Origin: Vibrio intestinalis | GTDB lineage: Bacteria > Pseudomonadota > Gammaproteobacteria > Enterobacterales > Vibrionaceae | Assembly (NCBI RefSeq): GCF_025195085.2 | Contig: NZ_JANAVY020000002.1 | Location: forward strand, 124,001-188,000 | Length of the DNA: 64,000 nucleotides | Direction of reading: 5' to 3' | Shown here: one piece after another, positions 45,336 through 55,972 of the stretch | How positions within the stretch are numbered: the first letter of the stretch is position 1 | Layout: every line of letters starts with the position of its first letter | Notes under the pieces: generated by a model | The model's database searches: none | What the model saw: only the letters and a program-made list of their open reading frames with translations | What the model was told of the DNA's origin: nothing | Program-made: the position numbers and the translations under genes

Positions 45336-45947
45336 CTATTGGCGGTAGTTTTTCTCAAACACGCCCGCTGGCATTTGAGCAATTTGAAACTCTATCATTT
45401 GTTCAAATGCCACCAGTAAGGGTGAAAAGTCGCGTTCTGGCTCAAGGCCTTGCAAAACATAATAGCCCGCTTCAACGGTAGAAAGTGAATTGTCACTTGG
45501 CGCTTTGCGAATCCGATAGTTTCCTTTCAAATCATTCGGCAGTTTCACTTGCGCTAACGAATGTAGATTGGTTGAAAGCTGCCACATTTTGAAGGCTTTC
45601 TTCCACGTGCCATCTAACAAAATAACCCGATACTTTTGCTTGGTTGATGTCGATTGGCTTTCAAGCTGAATCAACTCTATCGCCTGCTCACCCGGGTACA
45701 AAACAAAATGACGATAATCACTCTCTGACAATAGCTGATTTAGCTGCGAATGGTCGGTAAAGTTCTCACCGACAAAACAATAACTGTTTGACAAACAAAG
45801 GGTAAGAATGCGAGCTGTCCCCATAGGGCGCTTTGCTTCACTTGGATGTTGGAGGATGATTAACTCGACGTTCGATGGTAGGCTTTGTACCCACTGACAA
45901 ATACACGCTTTGAGTGATTTTCCACATTGAGAACAATAACGAGACAT
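45336..45947 (-). CDS. tapT: tRNA-uridine aminocarboxypropyltransferase TapT
   Basis: DTW-domain enzyme that puts a 3-amino-3-carboxypropyl group on U47 of tRNAs using SAM. 203 residues from the ATG at 45947. N-terminal Cys cluster CSQC...CIC (5, 8, 15, 17) likely binds zinc. LILQHPSEAKRPMGTARI, LLDGTWKKA and the later KLPN...YRIRKAP segment are signatures. No clear Shine-Dalgarno; the start region overlaps the divergent rrtA frame. Confidence 0.9.
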   Translation of the reverse strand: MSRYCSQCGKSLKACICQWVQSLPSNVELIILQHPSEAKRPMGTARILTLCLSNSYCFVGENFTDHSQLNQLLSESDYRHFVLYPGEQAIELIQLESQSTSTKQKYRVILLDGTWKKAFKMWQLSTNLHSLAQVKLPNDLKGNYRIRKAPSDNSLSTVEAGYYVLQGLEPERDFSPLLVAFEQMIEFQIAQMPAGVFEKNYRQ

Positions 45948-46499
45948 GGCTGGCAATTAATCTTTAGTTTGTTAGCGGTAAGTGCAGTCTGCTTTGCGTT
46001 GCAGTTTGAACCCTTGGCATCCGTGGCCAACTGGCAAGCGGACCTTATCCCACAAGGGCAGTGGTTGCGCATCCTAACAGGAAACTTCACTCATACCAAC
46101 TTTAACCACTTAGCGATGAATCTTGCCGCGCTGTGGATCATCACTTTCATTTTTAAACCGAGTGTTCGATCACTACTGGCTTTATTGGTATTCGTTAGTT
46201 TAGGCGTAGGCATCGGCATTCTTTATACTAATATTCAGAGCTACGTTGGGCTGTCGGGCACGTTACATGGCTTGTTCGCTTACTACGCACTCAGAGAGGC
46301 CTTGCAAGGTCGAGCATCTAGCTGGTTACTGGTAATTGGCGTGGTAGCAAAAGTGGTATGGGAACTTGTTTATGGCCCTTCAGCCTCTACGGCCGAGCTG
46401 ATTCAAGCGCGAGTGGCGATTGAAGCTCACTTGTGCGGTGTGGTCAGTGGCTTAATATTCGCACTCGTCTCATATCCGCTTTACAAAAGTGGACGCTAA
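45927..46499 (+). CDS. rrtA: Rhombosortase-like rhomboid protease RrtA
   Basis: 190-residue, six-helix rhomboid. Catalytic Ser110 in YVGLSGTLHG and His168 in AIEAHLCGVVSG are intact, and NFNHLAMNLAALW is the family helix-2 motif. Small size and this motif set fit rhombosortase, which processes GlyGly-CTERM proteins exported by type II secretion. No ATG exists at the start; a TTG at 45927 or 45969 must be used, and the first overlaps the tapT start head to head. Confidence 0.85.
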   Translation: MRTITRHGWQLIFSLLAVSAVCFALQFEPLASVANWQADLIPQGQWLRILTGNFTHTNFNHLAMNLAALWIITFIFKPSVRSLLALLVFVSLGVGIGILYTNIQSYVGLSGTLHGLFAYYALREALQGRASSWLLVIGVVAKVVWELVYGPSASTAELIQARVAIEAHLCGVVSGLIFALVSYPLYKSGR

Positions 46500-46585
46500 G
46501 TCGCACTCCCTAATCTATTGATTTTCGGCCAAACTAAAACACTGATATTCTTCGTTTATAAACATCTTGTTGCACAGTATAAATT

Positions 46586-47359
46586 ATGACCACCACCGCT
46601 CAGCGTCGCGACGCCATTTTGCAATACATACAAACCAATCAAAAAGGCGATGTGAACTACTTTTCCCAGCTGTATGACGTTTCAGAAGTGACCATCCGTA
46701 GCGATCTTAACTTCCTTGAAAAGAAAGGCTGTGTAACTCGTTGCTACGGCGGCGCGCTGATCAATAATCAATTTGCGTTTGAGCGCCCACTCAACGATAA
46801 AAAGCAAATACACTCCAGTATCAAAGCCAAACTTGGCCAATACGCTGCTTCGCTCATACAAGATGGTGATCGCATCATTCTCGATTCAGGCTCGACCACT
46901 GAGCAAATTGCCCATCACCTGCACGAGAAACGTGATTTGACCGTAATGACCAACGGGATCAACATCGCTTATCACCTTGCAAATCAAGATGAGGTCGAGG
47001 TGATGGTCACCGGCGGCATGATGCGTAAGAACTCATACTCTTTGCACGGTTCAGGTGGTGAAGAGCTCTTATCAGGCTTTCGATTTAATACGCTATTTTT
47101 AGGCGTGGATGGCTTTGATAAACAAACTGGCGTCACGACCCCGCATCAAGGGGAAGCGGATATTAACCGTAAAATGGTTGAAGCCGCCCAAACCGTTATC
47201 GCGATCACCGACTCTTCTAAATTTAATCGCCAAAGCTTTTGCTTGATTGCTCGCCCTGAGCAACTCGATATGTTGATTACAGATGGCGGCATTCCACAAG
47301 ATTACCTCGATCATCTAACCGCGCTTGGCGTAGATGTTCGAATTGTTGATGTCTCATAG
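46586..47359 (+). CDS. DeoR family regulator (AgaR-like, copy 1)
   Basis: 257 residues: N-terminal HTH (about 6-60: VSEVTIRSDLNFLEKKGCVTRCYGGA) and a sugar-phosphate-sensing domain with DSGSTTEQIAHHL and GVDGFDKQTGVTTP. It is about half identical, by eye, to the second DeoR gene 434 bases downstream, so the pair arose by duplication. Which copy senses which sugar phosphate cannot be read. Confidence 0.85.
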   Translation: MTTTAQRRDAILQYIQTNQKGDVNYFSQLYDVSEVTIRSDLNFLEKKGCVTRCYGGALINNQFAFERPLNDKKQIHSSIKAKLGQYAASLIQDGDRIILDSGSTTEQIAHHLHEKRDLTVMTNGINIAYHLANQDEVEVMVTGGMMRKNSYSLHGSGGEELLSGFRFNTLFLGVDGFDKQTGVTTPHQGEADINRKMVEAAQTVIAITDSSKFNRQSFCLIARPEQLDMLITDGGIPQDYLDHLTALGVDVRIVDVS

Positions 47360-47792
47360 ACCAATCTCACTACACCTCTTATTTCGCTTTTTATCGCGAT
47401 CATCTACTGACTGGTTTCAACTGAATGAATAGTCGCTTGGTCGCGATTATTCTTCATTTCACCCTGCACAAATTTTACTCACTTGTTCAAAGTGTGATCT
47501 CGCGCAGGTGACATTCCGAAACCCCTACTTTCATTGCCACAATTTTCCCTCTTTCACTTTCAATTTAACACTTGTCAGCAAAATAGCGGCTTTCAATTCA
47601 TAACACACCACAAAAACCGAAAGACTGACCTTTCACTTTAATGAGAACGAAAGGGTTTTTGGGCAAAAACCGAAAGACAATAGGGTGTGATCTAACTTTC
47701 ACTTTTGTTTTGTTTGCCCTGCTTTAATACCAATCAAAAGAAATCGAAACATTTCTAAGAACAAATGAAATGTAACGAAAGAGGAATTGGTA
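47360..47792 (+). promoter_or_regulatory. Operator array upstream of the GalNAc operon
   Basis: The region between the two DeoR genes contains CTTTCACTTT three times in the same direction (47551-47560, 47630-47639, 47696-47705), plus the 15-mer CAAAAACCGAAAGAC twice (47611-47625, 47664-47678), which holds the same pentamer inverted. More single CTTTC or GAAAG occur at 47528, 47590, 47649 and 47777. AgaR operators in proteobacteria are built of CTTTC repeats. No other gene is seen here. Confidence 0.75.
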
Positions 47793-48569
47793 ATGACCAG
47801 TGCAGAACGAAGACAAAAGATAATGGCGCATATTCGCACTCATGGCTCAGGCCGTGTGGATGAGTTTGTCGACCAATTTAATGTGTCTGCGGTAACCATT
47901 CGTCATGATCTGAATTTACTTGAGAAAGAAGGCTGCGTATTCCGCTGCTACGGCGGCGCTAGTTTGAACCCAAACTTCGCATTCGATCAGCCTCTTTACC
48001 GCAAAGATCAAATCAACCGCAACGCCAAACAGAGCATTGCCTTGGCCGCAGCCAAACTAGTGAAAGACGGCGAAGCTATCATCCTAGATTCCGGCTCTAC
48101 CATCGGTTTAATGCCTCAGTACCTGAGTGACAAGCAGCAACTGGTAGTAATGACCAACGCACTCAACACCGCTTACCAACTCAGCGGCAATGAAAACATC
48201 GATTTACATGTCGTGGGCGGCACATTACGCAGAGCTTCTTGCTCTCTGATTGGTCACCACGGTGAACAGCAAGTTCGCTCTTACCTATTCGACAAACTTT
48301 TCTTAGGGGTCGATGGCTTCGACCTCAAAGCGGGTATCACCACACCAGACAACCATGAAGCACAAATCAACCGCGCCATGTGCGAGGTTGCGCATCAAGT
48401 TATCGCGGTAACGGACTCAAGCAAATTTGGCCGCAAAAGCTTTTGCATGATTCGTGCGGCCAACCAAATTGATGTGCTAGTCACCGACAGCAATATCCCG
48501 CACAGCACGCACCAAGCCTTACTCGACATGGGTGTCGAAGTGATTCTCGCAGACCAAACCATTAATTAG
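47793..48569 (+). CDS. agaR: DeoR family GalNAc regulator AgaR (copy 2)
   Basis: 258 residues from the ATG at 47793 (GAGG eight bases upstream; an upstream TTG is less likely). HTH VSAVTIRHDLNLLEKEGCVFRCYGGA and effector domain with DSGSTIGLM and GVDGFDLKAGITTP. It starts the GalNAc operon, with kbaZ eight bases behind it, so it autoregulates through the array. It likely represses until a GalNAc- or galactosamine-derived phosphate appears. Confidence 0.88.
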   Translation: MTSAERRQKIMAHIRTHGSGRVDEFVDQFNVSAVTIRHDLNLLEKEGCVFRCYGGASLNPNFAFDQPLYRKDQINRNAKQSIALAAAKLVKDGEAIILDSGSTIGLMPQYLSDKQQLVVMTNALNTAYQLSGNENIDLHVVGGTLRRASCSLIGHHGEQQVRSYLFDKLFLGVDGFDLKAGITTPDNHEAQINRAMCEVAHQVIAVTDSSKFGRKSFCMIRAANQIDVLVTDSNIPHSTHQALLDMGVEVILADQTIN

Positions 48570-48577
48570 GGACCACC

Positions 48578-49885
48578 ATGAAATCTTTACAATCACTGAT
48601 TGAGCAGCACAAACAAGGACAAGCAACTGGCATTTACTCAGTTTGCTCTGCGCACCCATTAGTGCTCGAAGCGGCGCTTAAACAAGCCGCACAAGATAAC
48701 CAGTTGGTGCTGATTGAAGCAACCTCAAACCAAGTGAATCAATTTGGTGGCTACACAGGCATGACGCCACAAGACTTTGCTAAGCACGTATACCAGCTTG
48801 CAGAGCAACTTAATTTTCCTACTGAGCGCATTGTACTTGGTGGCGACCACCTTGGCCCAAACTGTTGGCAGAACCTACCTGCAAAACAGGCCATGGAATA
48901 CTCAGCAACGATGATTCATGACTATGTCACAGCTGGGTTTAACAAGATTCACCTTGATTGCTCAATGTCTTGCGCTGACGACGAAACGCCACTTAGTGAA
49001 GAAGTGATGGCCGAGCGCGCGGCGCAGCTTTGTTTAGTTGCTGAAGACGCATGGCATCAATCTGGTGGCCAAGCCCCTTTATACGTCATCGGTACAGAAG
49101 TGCCGACACCGGGCGGTGCGCTTGAATCTCTGGAAGACGAAGGGCTAGAACTCACCAAACCTGACGAAGCATTAGCCACACTAGATGCCCATCACCAAGC
49201 TTTTAGTGACCTAGGTTTAGGTTACGTTTGGCCACGTGTGATTGGCCTTGTGGTTCAACCAGGTGTCGAGTTCGACCATCACTCCATTCACCACTACCAA
49301 AGCAGCCAAGCGCAAGCGCTGAGCAAAATCATCAAGGGTCAGCCTCACTTAGTATTCGAGGCGCATTCGACCGATTACCAAAATCCAACCGCGTACCACG
49401 AGTTGGTAAAAGACCACTTCGCGATTTTGAAAGTCGGCCCAGCACTCACCTTCGCACTGCGTGAAGCACTATATGGCCTAGATCGCGCTGAGCTGGAATG
49501 GCTAGGTAGCCACGATGCTTCTCACCTGCGTGACACCGTCGAGCAAGTGATGCGTGAAGAACCGGATTACTGGCGCTCGCACTACCTAAGCAAAGGCCAC
49601 CAGCAATTTCTCGATTGCAGCTACAGCCTAAGTGACCGCATTCGTTACTACTGGACACATCCAGAAGTTCAAAAAGCGCAGCGCACGCTGTTTAACAACC
49701 TTGCTGCGAACCCATTGCCGCTGACTCTGCTTAGCCAATATCTACCGAATCAAGCGAAAGCGATTTTCCAAAACCAAATTCAGAATCAACCTGCTGACAT
49801 TGTAATTCACAAGATCATGGAAGTGACCGAGGTCTATTCCGATGCCTGTTATTCAAATGCAGTAGCGTGTAAGGAGACCATCTAA
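48578..49885 (+). CDS. kbaZ: Tagatose-1,6-bisphosphate aldolase non-catalytic subunit KbaZ/GatZ
   Basis: 435 residues of the GatZ/KbaZ family, which stabilises and activates the KbaY aldolase. The motifs IYSVCSAHPLVLEAAL, GGDHLGPNCWQ and IHLDCSMSCADDETPL are clear. The protein was once called a kinase (AgaZ) but is a chaperone-like subunit. It ends in TAATG shared with agaS. Confidence 0.93.
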   Translation: MKSLQSLIEQHKQGQATGIYSVCSAHPLVLEAALKQAAQDNQLVLIEATSNQVNQFGGYTGMTPQDFAKHVYQLAEQLNFPTERIVLGGDHLGPNCWQNLPAKQAMEYSATMIHDYVTAGFNKIHLDCSMSCADDETPLSEEVMAERAAQLCLVAEDAWHQSGGQAPLYVIGTEVPTPGGALESLEDEGLELTKPDEALATLDAHHQAFSDLGLGYVWPRVIGLVVQPGVEFDHHSIHHYQSSQAQALSKIIKGQPHLVFEAHSTDYQNPTAYHELVKDHFAILKVGPALTFALREALYGLDRAELEWLGSHDASHLRDTVEQVMREEPDYWRSHYLSKGHQQFLDCSYSLSDRIRYYWTHPEVQKAQRTLFNNLAANPLPLTLLSQYLPNQAKAIFQNQIQNQPADIVIHKIMEVTEVYSDACYSNAVACKETI

Positions 49886-51042
49886 TGACCACGTTTTTAG
49901 GCTACCAAGCCGAATGGCTTGAGCAACGAGGCGGTATTCATACTGCTCAAGAAATCAATCATCAACCGCGCTTGTGGCGCAACCTTGCTGACATATTGGA
50001 AAGCCAGTTTGAATCTGCTAACGCGTTCTTATCGCCACTATTAGCACGCAAAGAGCTGCGCATCATTCTAACCGGTGCTGGCACTTCCGCTTTTGTGGGT
50101 GACGCGGCTGCGCCATTTATCCAAGCGGGATTGAACTTCCAAGTCGAGTCTATTCCAACTACGGATTTAGTTTCTAACCCAGAGCAGTACCTAGACCCTA
50201 AGCGCCCGACTTTGTTGGTCTCTTATGCTCGCTCAGGCAACAGCCCTGAAAGTGTGGCAGCGGTTGAGCTAGTGGATCAGTTAATCCCTGAAAGCTTCCA
50301 CCTGTTTTTAACCTGTAACAGCGACGGTGCTCTATCTCGCTACTCAGACAAAGCCAGCAACGCATACTGCATGCTGATGCCAGAAGGCTCAAACGATAAA
50401 AGCTTTGCCATGACATCCAGCTTTAGCTGCATGTTGATGTCGTCTTTAACGTTGCTAGGCGGTGAAACCCCAAGCCAATGGCGCGGCCAAATCGAAGCCA
50501 TCGCAGAGCTATGTGAAAGCAAGTTGTCACAATGGCAAAGCAACATTAAACAGCTGGCTAGCCAACCTTATGAACGCCTAATCGTGCTTGGCAGCGGCGG
50601 CTTTGCTGGCCTTGCTCGAGAAGCCTCATTGAAATCTTTAGAGCTAAGCGCAGGCAAAGTGATGACCGCATTTGACTCATCATTAGGTTTTCGCCACGGG
50701 CCTAAATTCACCATCAATGACAAAGCGCTAGTAATTCAACTTTTCTCTAGCGATGCATACACCCGTCAATACGACATGGACCTGTTCAATGAGATTCGCC
50801 GTGACCAGCAAGCCCTTGGCCATATTGCCATTACTGAAGGCGCGCTAGATAGCGACAACGTATTTGAGCTAGGCCAACTCAACCTAGGCGATGCATGGCT
50901 TTGCTTCCCATACATTTTGTTCTGCCAAATGTTGGCATTTGAAAAATCACTCCAGCTTGGATTTGGTCCTGACAACCCATGCCCAACTGGCGAAGTAAAC
51001 CGCGTGGTGCAAGGTGTCACCATCTATCCATTTAACAAATAA
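49885..51042 (+). CDS. agaS: SIS-domain galactosamine-6-phosphate deaminase/isomerase AgaS
   Basis: 385 residues with two SIS domains: ILTGAGTSAFVGDAAAP and SYARSGNSPESVAAVEL, then VLGSGGFAGLAREASLKSLELSAG. It converts galactosamine-6-phosphate to tagatose-6-phosphate and ammonia. Translation is coupled to kbaZ. Family length is as expected. Confidence 0.93.
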   Translation: MTTFLGYQAEWLEQRGGIHTAQEINHQPRLWRNLADILESQFESANAFLSPLLARKELRIILTGAGTSAFVGDAAAPFIQAGLNFQVESIPTTDLVSNPEQYLDPKRPTLLVSYARSGNSPESVAAVELVDQLIPESFHLFLTCNSDGALSRYSDKASNAYCMLMPEGSNDKSFAMTSSFSCMLMSSLTLLGGETPSQWRGQIEAIAELCESKLSQWQSNIKQLASQPYERLIVLGSGGFAGLAREASLKSLELSAGKVMTAFDSSLGFRHGPKFTINDKALVIQLFSSDAYTRQYDMDLFNEIRRDQQALGHIAITEGALDSDNVFELGQLNLGDAWLCFPYILFCQMLAFEKSLQLGFGPDNPCPTGEVNRVVQGVTIYPFNK

Positions 51043-51100
51043 CGCTACCCATTAATAAGCATCAATTAATTAAGCAATTGAATTTTAGAAGGAAACTAAC

Positions 51101-51574
51101 ATGCCAAATATCGTTTTAAGTCGTATTGATGAGCGTCTAGTTCACGGCCAAGTCGGTGTTCAGTGGGTAGGTTTTGCAGACGCAAACATCGTTGTTGTGG
51201 TTAACGATGAAGTCGCGGAAGACTCCATCCAACAAAACCTAATGGAAATGGTGCTGGCTGACGGTATCGCGATTCGTTTTTGGACGGTACAAAAAACCAT
51301 CGACACCATTCACAAAGCCTCTGATCGCCAACGCATCCTACTGGTGTGTCGTACACCAAAAGATTTTCGTCAACTGGTAGATGGCGGCGTGCCAATTACC
51401 AACATCAACGTAGGCAACATGCACTACGTGGAAGGCAAAAAACAGATTTCTAAGACCGTTTCGGTGGATGCCGCAGACGTCGAGGAATTTGAAAAACTAA
51501 AAGCGCTGGGGGTGAACTGCACCATTCAAGGTGTGCCTACAGAAAGCGCAACCGACCTCTTTACTCTTATCTGA
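51101..51574 (+). CDS. agaV: PTS system GalNAc-specific IIB component
   Basis: 157 residues, mannose-family IIB. The phosphorylated His15 lies in RIDERLVHGQVGVQW. AGAAGGAAAC precedes the ATG. It is the first of four PTS genes (IIB, IIC, IID, IIA). Confidence 0.92.
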   Translation: MPNIVLSRIDERLVHGQVGVQWVGFADANIVVVVNDEVAEDSIQQNLMEMVLADGIAIRFWTVQKTIDTIHKASDRQRILLVCRTPKDFRQLVDGGVPITNINVGNMHYVEGKKQISKTVSVDAADVEEFEKLKALGVNCTIQGVPTESATDLFTLI

Positions 51575-51592
51575 TAATAAAGGACAAACATC

Positions 51593-52369
51593 ATGGAAAT
51601 AGGACTCTTACAGGCGTTGATGCTCGGCATCCTAGCCTTCTTTGCAGGCCTTGACTTGTTCAACGGCCTCACCCACTTCCACCGCCCTGTGGTACTTGGC
51701 CCGCTGGTCGGCCTCATCTTAGGCGACCTGCAAACCGGTATTCTGGTTGGTGGTACGTTAGAGCTAATCTGGATGGGCCTTGCCCCTCTTGCAGGCGCTC
51801 AGCCACCAAACGTAATCATCGGTACTATCGTAGGTACGACCTTCGCAATCACCACCAAAGTTGAGCCAAACGTGGCGGTGGGTGTCGCTGTACCTTTCGC
51901 GGTCGCGGTGCAAATGGGTATCACACTACTGTTCTCAGCGATGTCTGCTGTGATGTCGAAATGTGATGACTTTGCTCGTAATGCAGATACCGACGGTATC
52001 GAGCGCGTTAACTACTTCGCACTGGCGGTACTTGGCACTTTCTACTTCCTATGTGCCTTCCTACCAATCTACCTAGGTGCCGAGCACGCTGGTGCAATGG
52101 TTCAAGCGCTGCCTAAAGAGCTTATCGACGGCCTAGGTGTTGCCGGCGGCATCATGCCAGCCATTGGTTTCGCGGTACTGATGAAAATCATGATGAAGAA
52201 TGCCTACATCCCTTACTTCATCCTTGGCTTTGTTGCCGCAGCTTGGATTGAACTGCCAATCCTAGCCATTGCTGCCGCTGCAACCGCTATGGCAATCATC
52301 GACTTTATGCGCAAAACCGAACCTACCCCTGCAACTGCACCAGCTGAGGACTTTGAAGATGGAATCTAA
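51593..52369 (+). CDS. agaW: PTS system GalNAc-specific IIC component
   Basis: 258 residues, about seven membrane helices, mannose-family IIC that with IID forms the sugar channel. LGPLVGLILGDLQTGILVGGTLELIWMG is the family opening. It overlaps the IID gene by 11 bases. Confidence 0.92.
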   Translation: MEIGLLQALMLGILAFFAGLDLFNGLTHFHRPVVLGPLVGLILGDLQTGILVGGTLELIWMGLAPLAGAQPPNVIIGTIVGTTFAITTKVEPNVAVGVAVPFAVAVQMGITLLFSAMSAVMSKCDDFARNADTDGIERVNYFALAVLGTFYFLCAFLPIYLGAEHAGAMVQALPKELIDGLGVAGGIMPAIGFAVLMKIMMKNAYIPYFILGFVAAAWIELPILAIAAAATAMAIIDFMRKTEPTPATAPAEDFEDGI

Positions 52370-53243
52370 TGTAAGCAATGAGCTTGACCTTCGCGGCCAA
52401 AACACTGAGGTGCAACCTGCTCCAGGTGTAGCGCAAGACGAGTACGAAAACAAAGAGATTGGTGCTGAGCTAACCAAAGCTGACATCAACAAAATGGCTT
52501 GGCGTTCGCTGTTGCTGCAAGCGTCATTTAACTTCGAACGTATGCAGGCTTCTGGTTGGCTCTATGGCCTACTGCCTGCTCTGAAGAAAATCCACACCAA
52601 CAAGGCTGACCTTTCGAAAGCGATGCAAGGCCACATGGGGTTCTTCAACACGCACCCATTCTTGGTGACCTTCGTAATGGGTATCGTGCTGGCGATGGAG
52701 CGTTCTAAACAAAACATCAACAGTATTCAGAGCACCAAAATCGCAGTCGGTGCCCCTATGGGCGGTATCGGTGATGCCATGTTCTGGCTAACCCTACTTC
52801 CTATCTGTGGTGGTATCGGTGCCGACCTAGCATTGCAAGGCTCCATCATGGGTGCAGTGTTCTTCTTCGTGCTGTTTAACGCGGTTCACTTTGGTCTTCG
52901 CTTTGGCTTAGCGCACTACGCCTACCGCATGGGTGTTCAAGCTATCCCTGTGATTAAAGCTAACACCAAGAAGGTCGGTCACGCCGCTTCAATGGTCGGT
53001 ATGACAGTTATCGGTGCATTAGTTGCGACATACGTTCGCCTATCCACCACAGCGGAAATCACCGCGGGTGATGCAGTCGTAAAACTGCAAGCTGACGTTA
53101 TCGACAAGCTTATGCCAGCCTTCTTACCACTGGTTTACACCCTAGCAATGTATGCACTAGTGAAACGCGGCTGGAGCCCACTAAAACTGATCGGTATTAC
53201 CGTGACTCTAGGCATTGTTGGCCGCTTTATGGGCTTCCTATAA
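52359..53243 (+). CDS. agaE: PTS system GalNAc-specific IID component
   Basis: 294 residues from the ATG at 52359; an acidic N-terminal extension (about 1-40) precedes the IID domain that begins with DINKMAWRSLLLQASFNFERMQASG. GAPMGGIGDAMFWLTLLP is typical. It ends with one membrane helix pair. A hairpin separates it from IIA. Confidence 0.92.
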   Translation: MESNVSNELDLRGQNTEVQPAPGVAQDEYENKEIGAELTKADINKMAWRSLLLQASFNFERMQASGWLYGLLPALKKIHTNKADLSKAMQGHMGFFNTHPFLVTFVMGIVLAMERSKQNINSIQSTKIAVGAPMGGIGDAMFWLTLLPICGGIGADLALQGSIMGAVFFFVLFNAVHFGLRFGLAHYAYRMGVQAIPVIKANTKKVGHAASMVGMTVIGALVATYVRLSTTAEITAGDAVVKLQADVIDKLMPAFLPLVYTLAMYALVKRGWSPLKLIGITVTLGIVGRFMGFL

Positions 53244-53266
53244 ACACCGAGTAACACCAATAAAAC

Positions 53267-53286
53267 GGGGCTGGTACGCCAGCCCC
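53267..53286 (+). other. Intercistronic hairpin between IID and IIA genes
   Basis: GGGGCTGG / CCAGCCCC with a four-base loop, 23 bases past the IID stop, no T-run. It is probably an mRNA-stability or pausing element. Confidence 0.5.
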
Positions 53287-53302
53287 ACAAAAGGAACAAC
53301 AC

Positions 53303-53732
53303 ATGATTTCAGTAATTTTGTCTGGCCACGGTGGCTTTGCTTCAGGTATCGCAAAAGCGATTCATCAAGTGATTGGTGAGCAGCCTCAGTTCAAGTTCAT
53401 CGATTTTCCGGAAGAAGCGACGACACCACAACTTGAAGCGTCGATGCGCAGTGCCATTGAAGAGATTGACTCGGGTGACGGCATCGTTTTTCTCACTGAT
53501 TTATTGGGCGGAACACCGTTTCGCACCGCATCACTGCTAAGCCAAGAGCGTAGCGATATTGAAGTAGTGACAGGCACTAACCTGCAAATGGCGGCTGAAA
53601 TGCTGTTAGAGCGCGACGAACTCCAACTGATTGAGTTTCGTGACCAAGCGGTTGAATGTGCGCACCGAGGCATTACCTCTCTTGCAGCAGAAATGGCATG
53701 TAAAGCTGAACAAACAGCAACGGTAGAAGAAG

Positions 53733-53743
<11 letters not shown>
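53303..53743 (+). CDS. agaF: PTS system GalNAc-specific IIA component
   Basis: 146 residues, mannose-family IIA. The phosphorylated His9 is in SGHGGFASG. FLTDLLGGTPFRTAS is the second conserved loop. It overlaps agaA by 11 bases. Confidence 0.92.
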
Positions 53744-55771
<2,028 letters not shown>

Positions 55772-55813
55772 ACATTTATACCCGAGGTTGCGGCAGCACC
55801 GATTTGGTATAGG

Positions 55814-55869
55814 TAACACCCACCCCCTATAGGTGTTATTCAGGGAGCCCTAGTCAGGCTCCCTTTTTT
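55814..55869 (+). terminator. Terminator of the GalNAc operon
   Basis: Two hairpins: TAACACC / GGTGTTA, then AGGGAGCC / GGCTCCCT with a seven-base loop (55842-55864) and TTTTT. Confidence 0.85.
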
Positions 55870-55922
55870 CGGTCTAATGTCTTGTTATATGCGATCGGTA
55901 CTGATTGAAATGGCATAAAAAA

Positions 55923-55943
55923 AGCAAGGCTCAAGGCCTTGCT
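55923..55943 (-). terminator. Terminator of sohB
   Basis: AGCAAGGC / GCCTTGCT with a five-base loop, followed on the minus strand by a seven-T run, 30 bases past the stop. Confidence 0.85.
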
Positions 55944-55972
55944 CTTTCACTATCCATTAAGCTTTTACTAGC

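Noticed and set aside
47690..47710. Possible CRP site in TGTGATCTAACTTTCAC
   Set aside because: The half-sites are eight bases apart instead of six; the right part is better explained as a CTTTC repeat.
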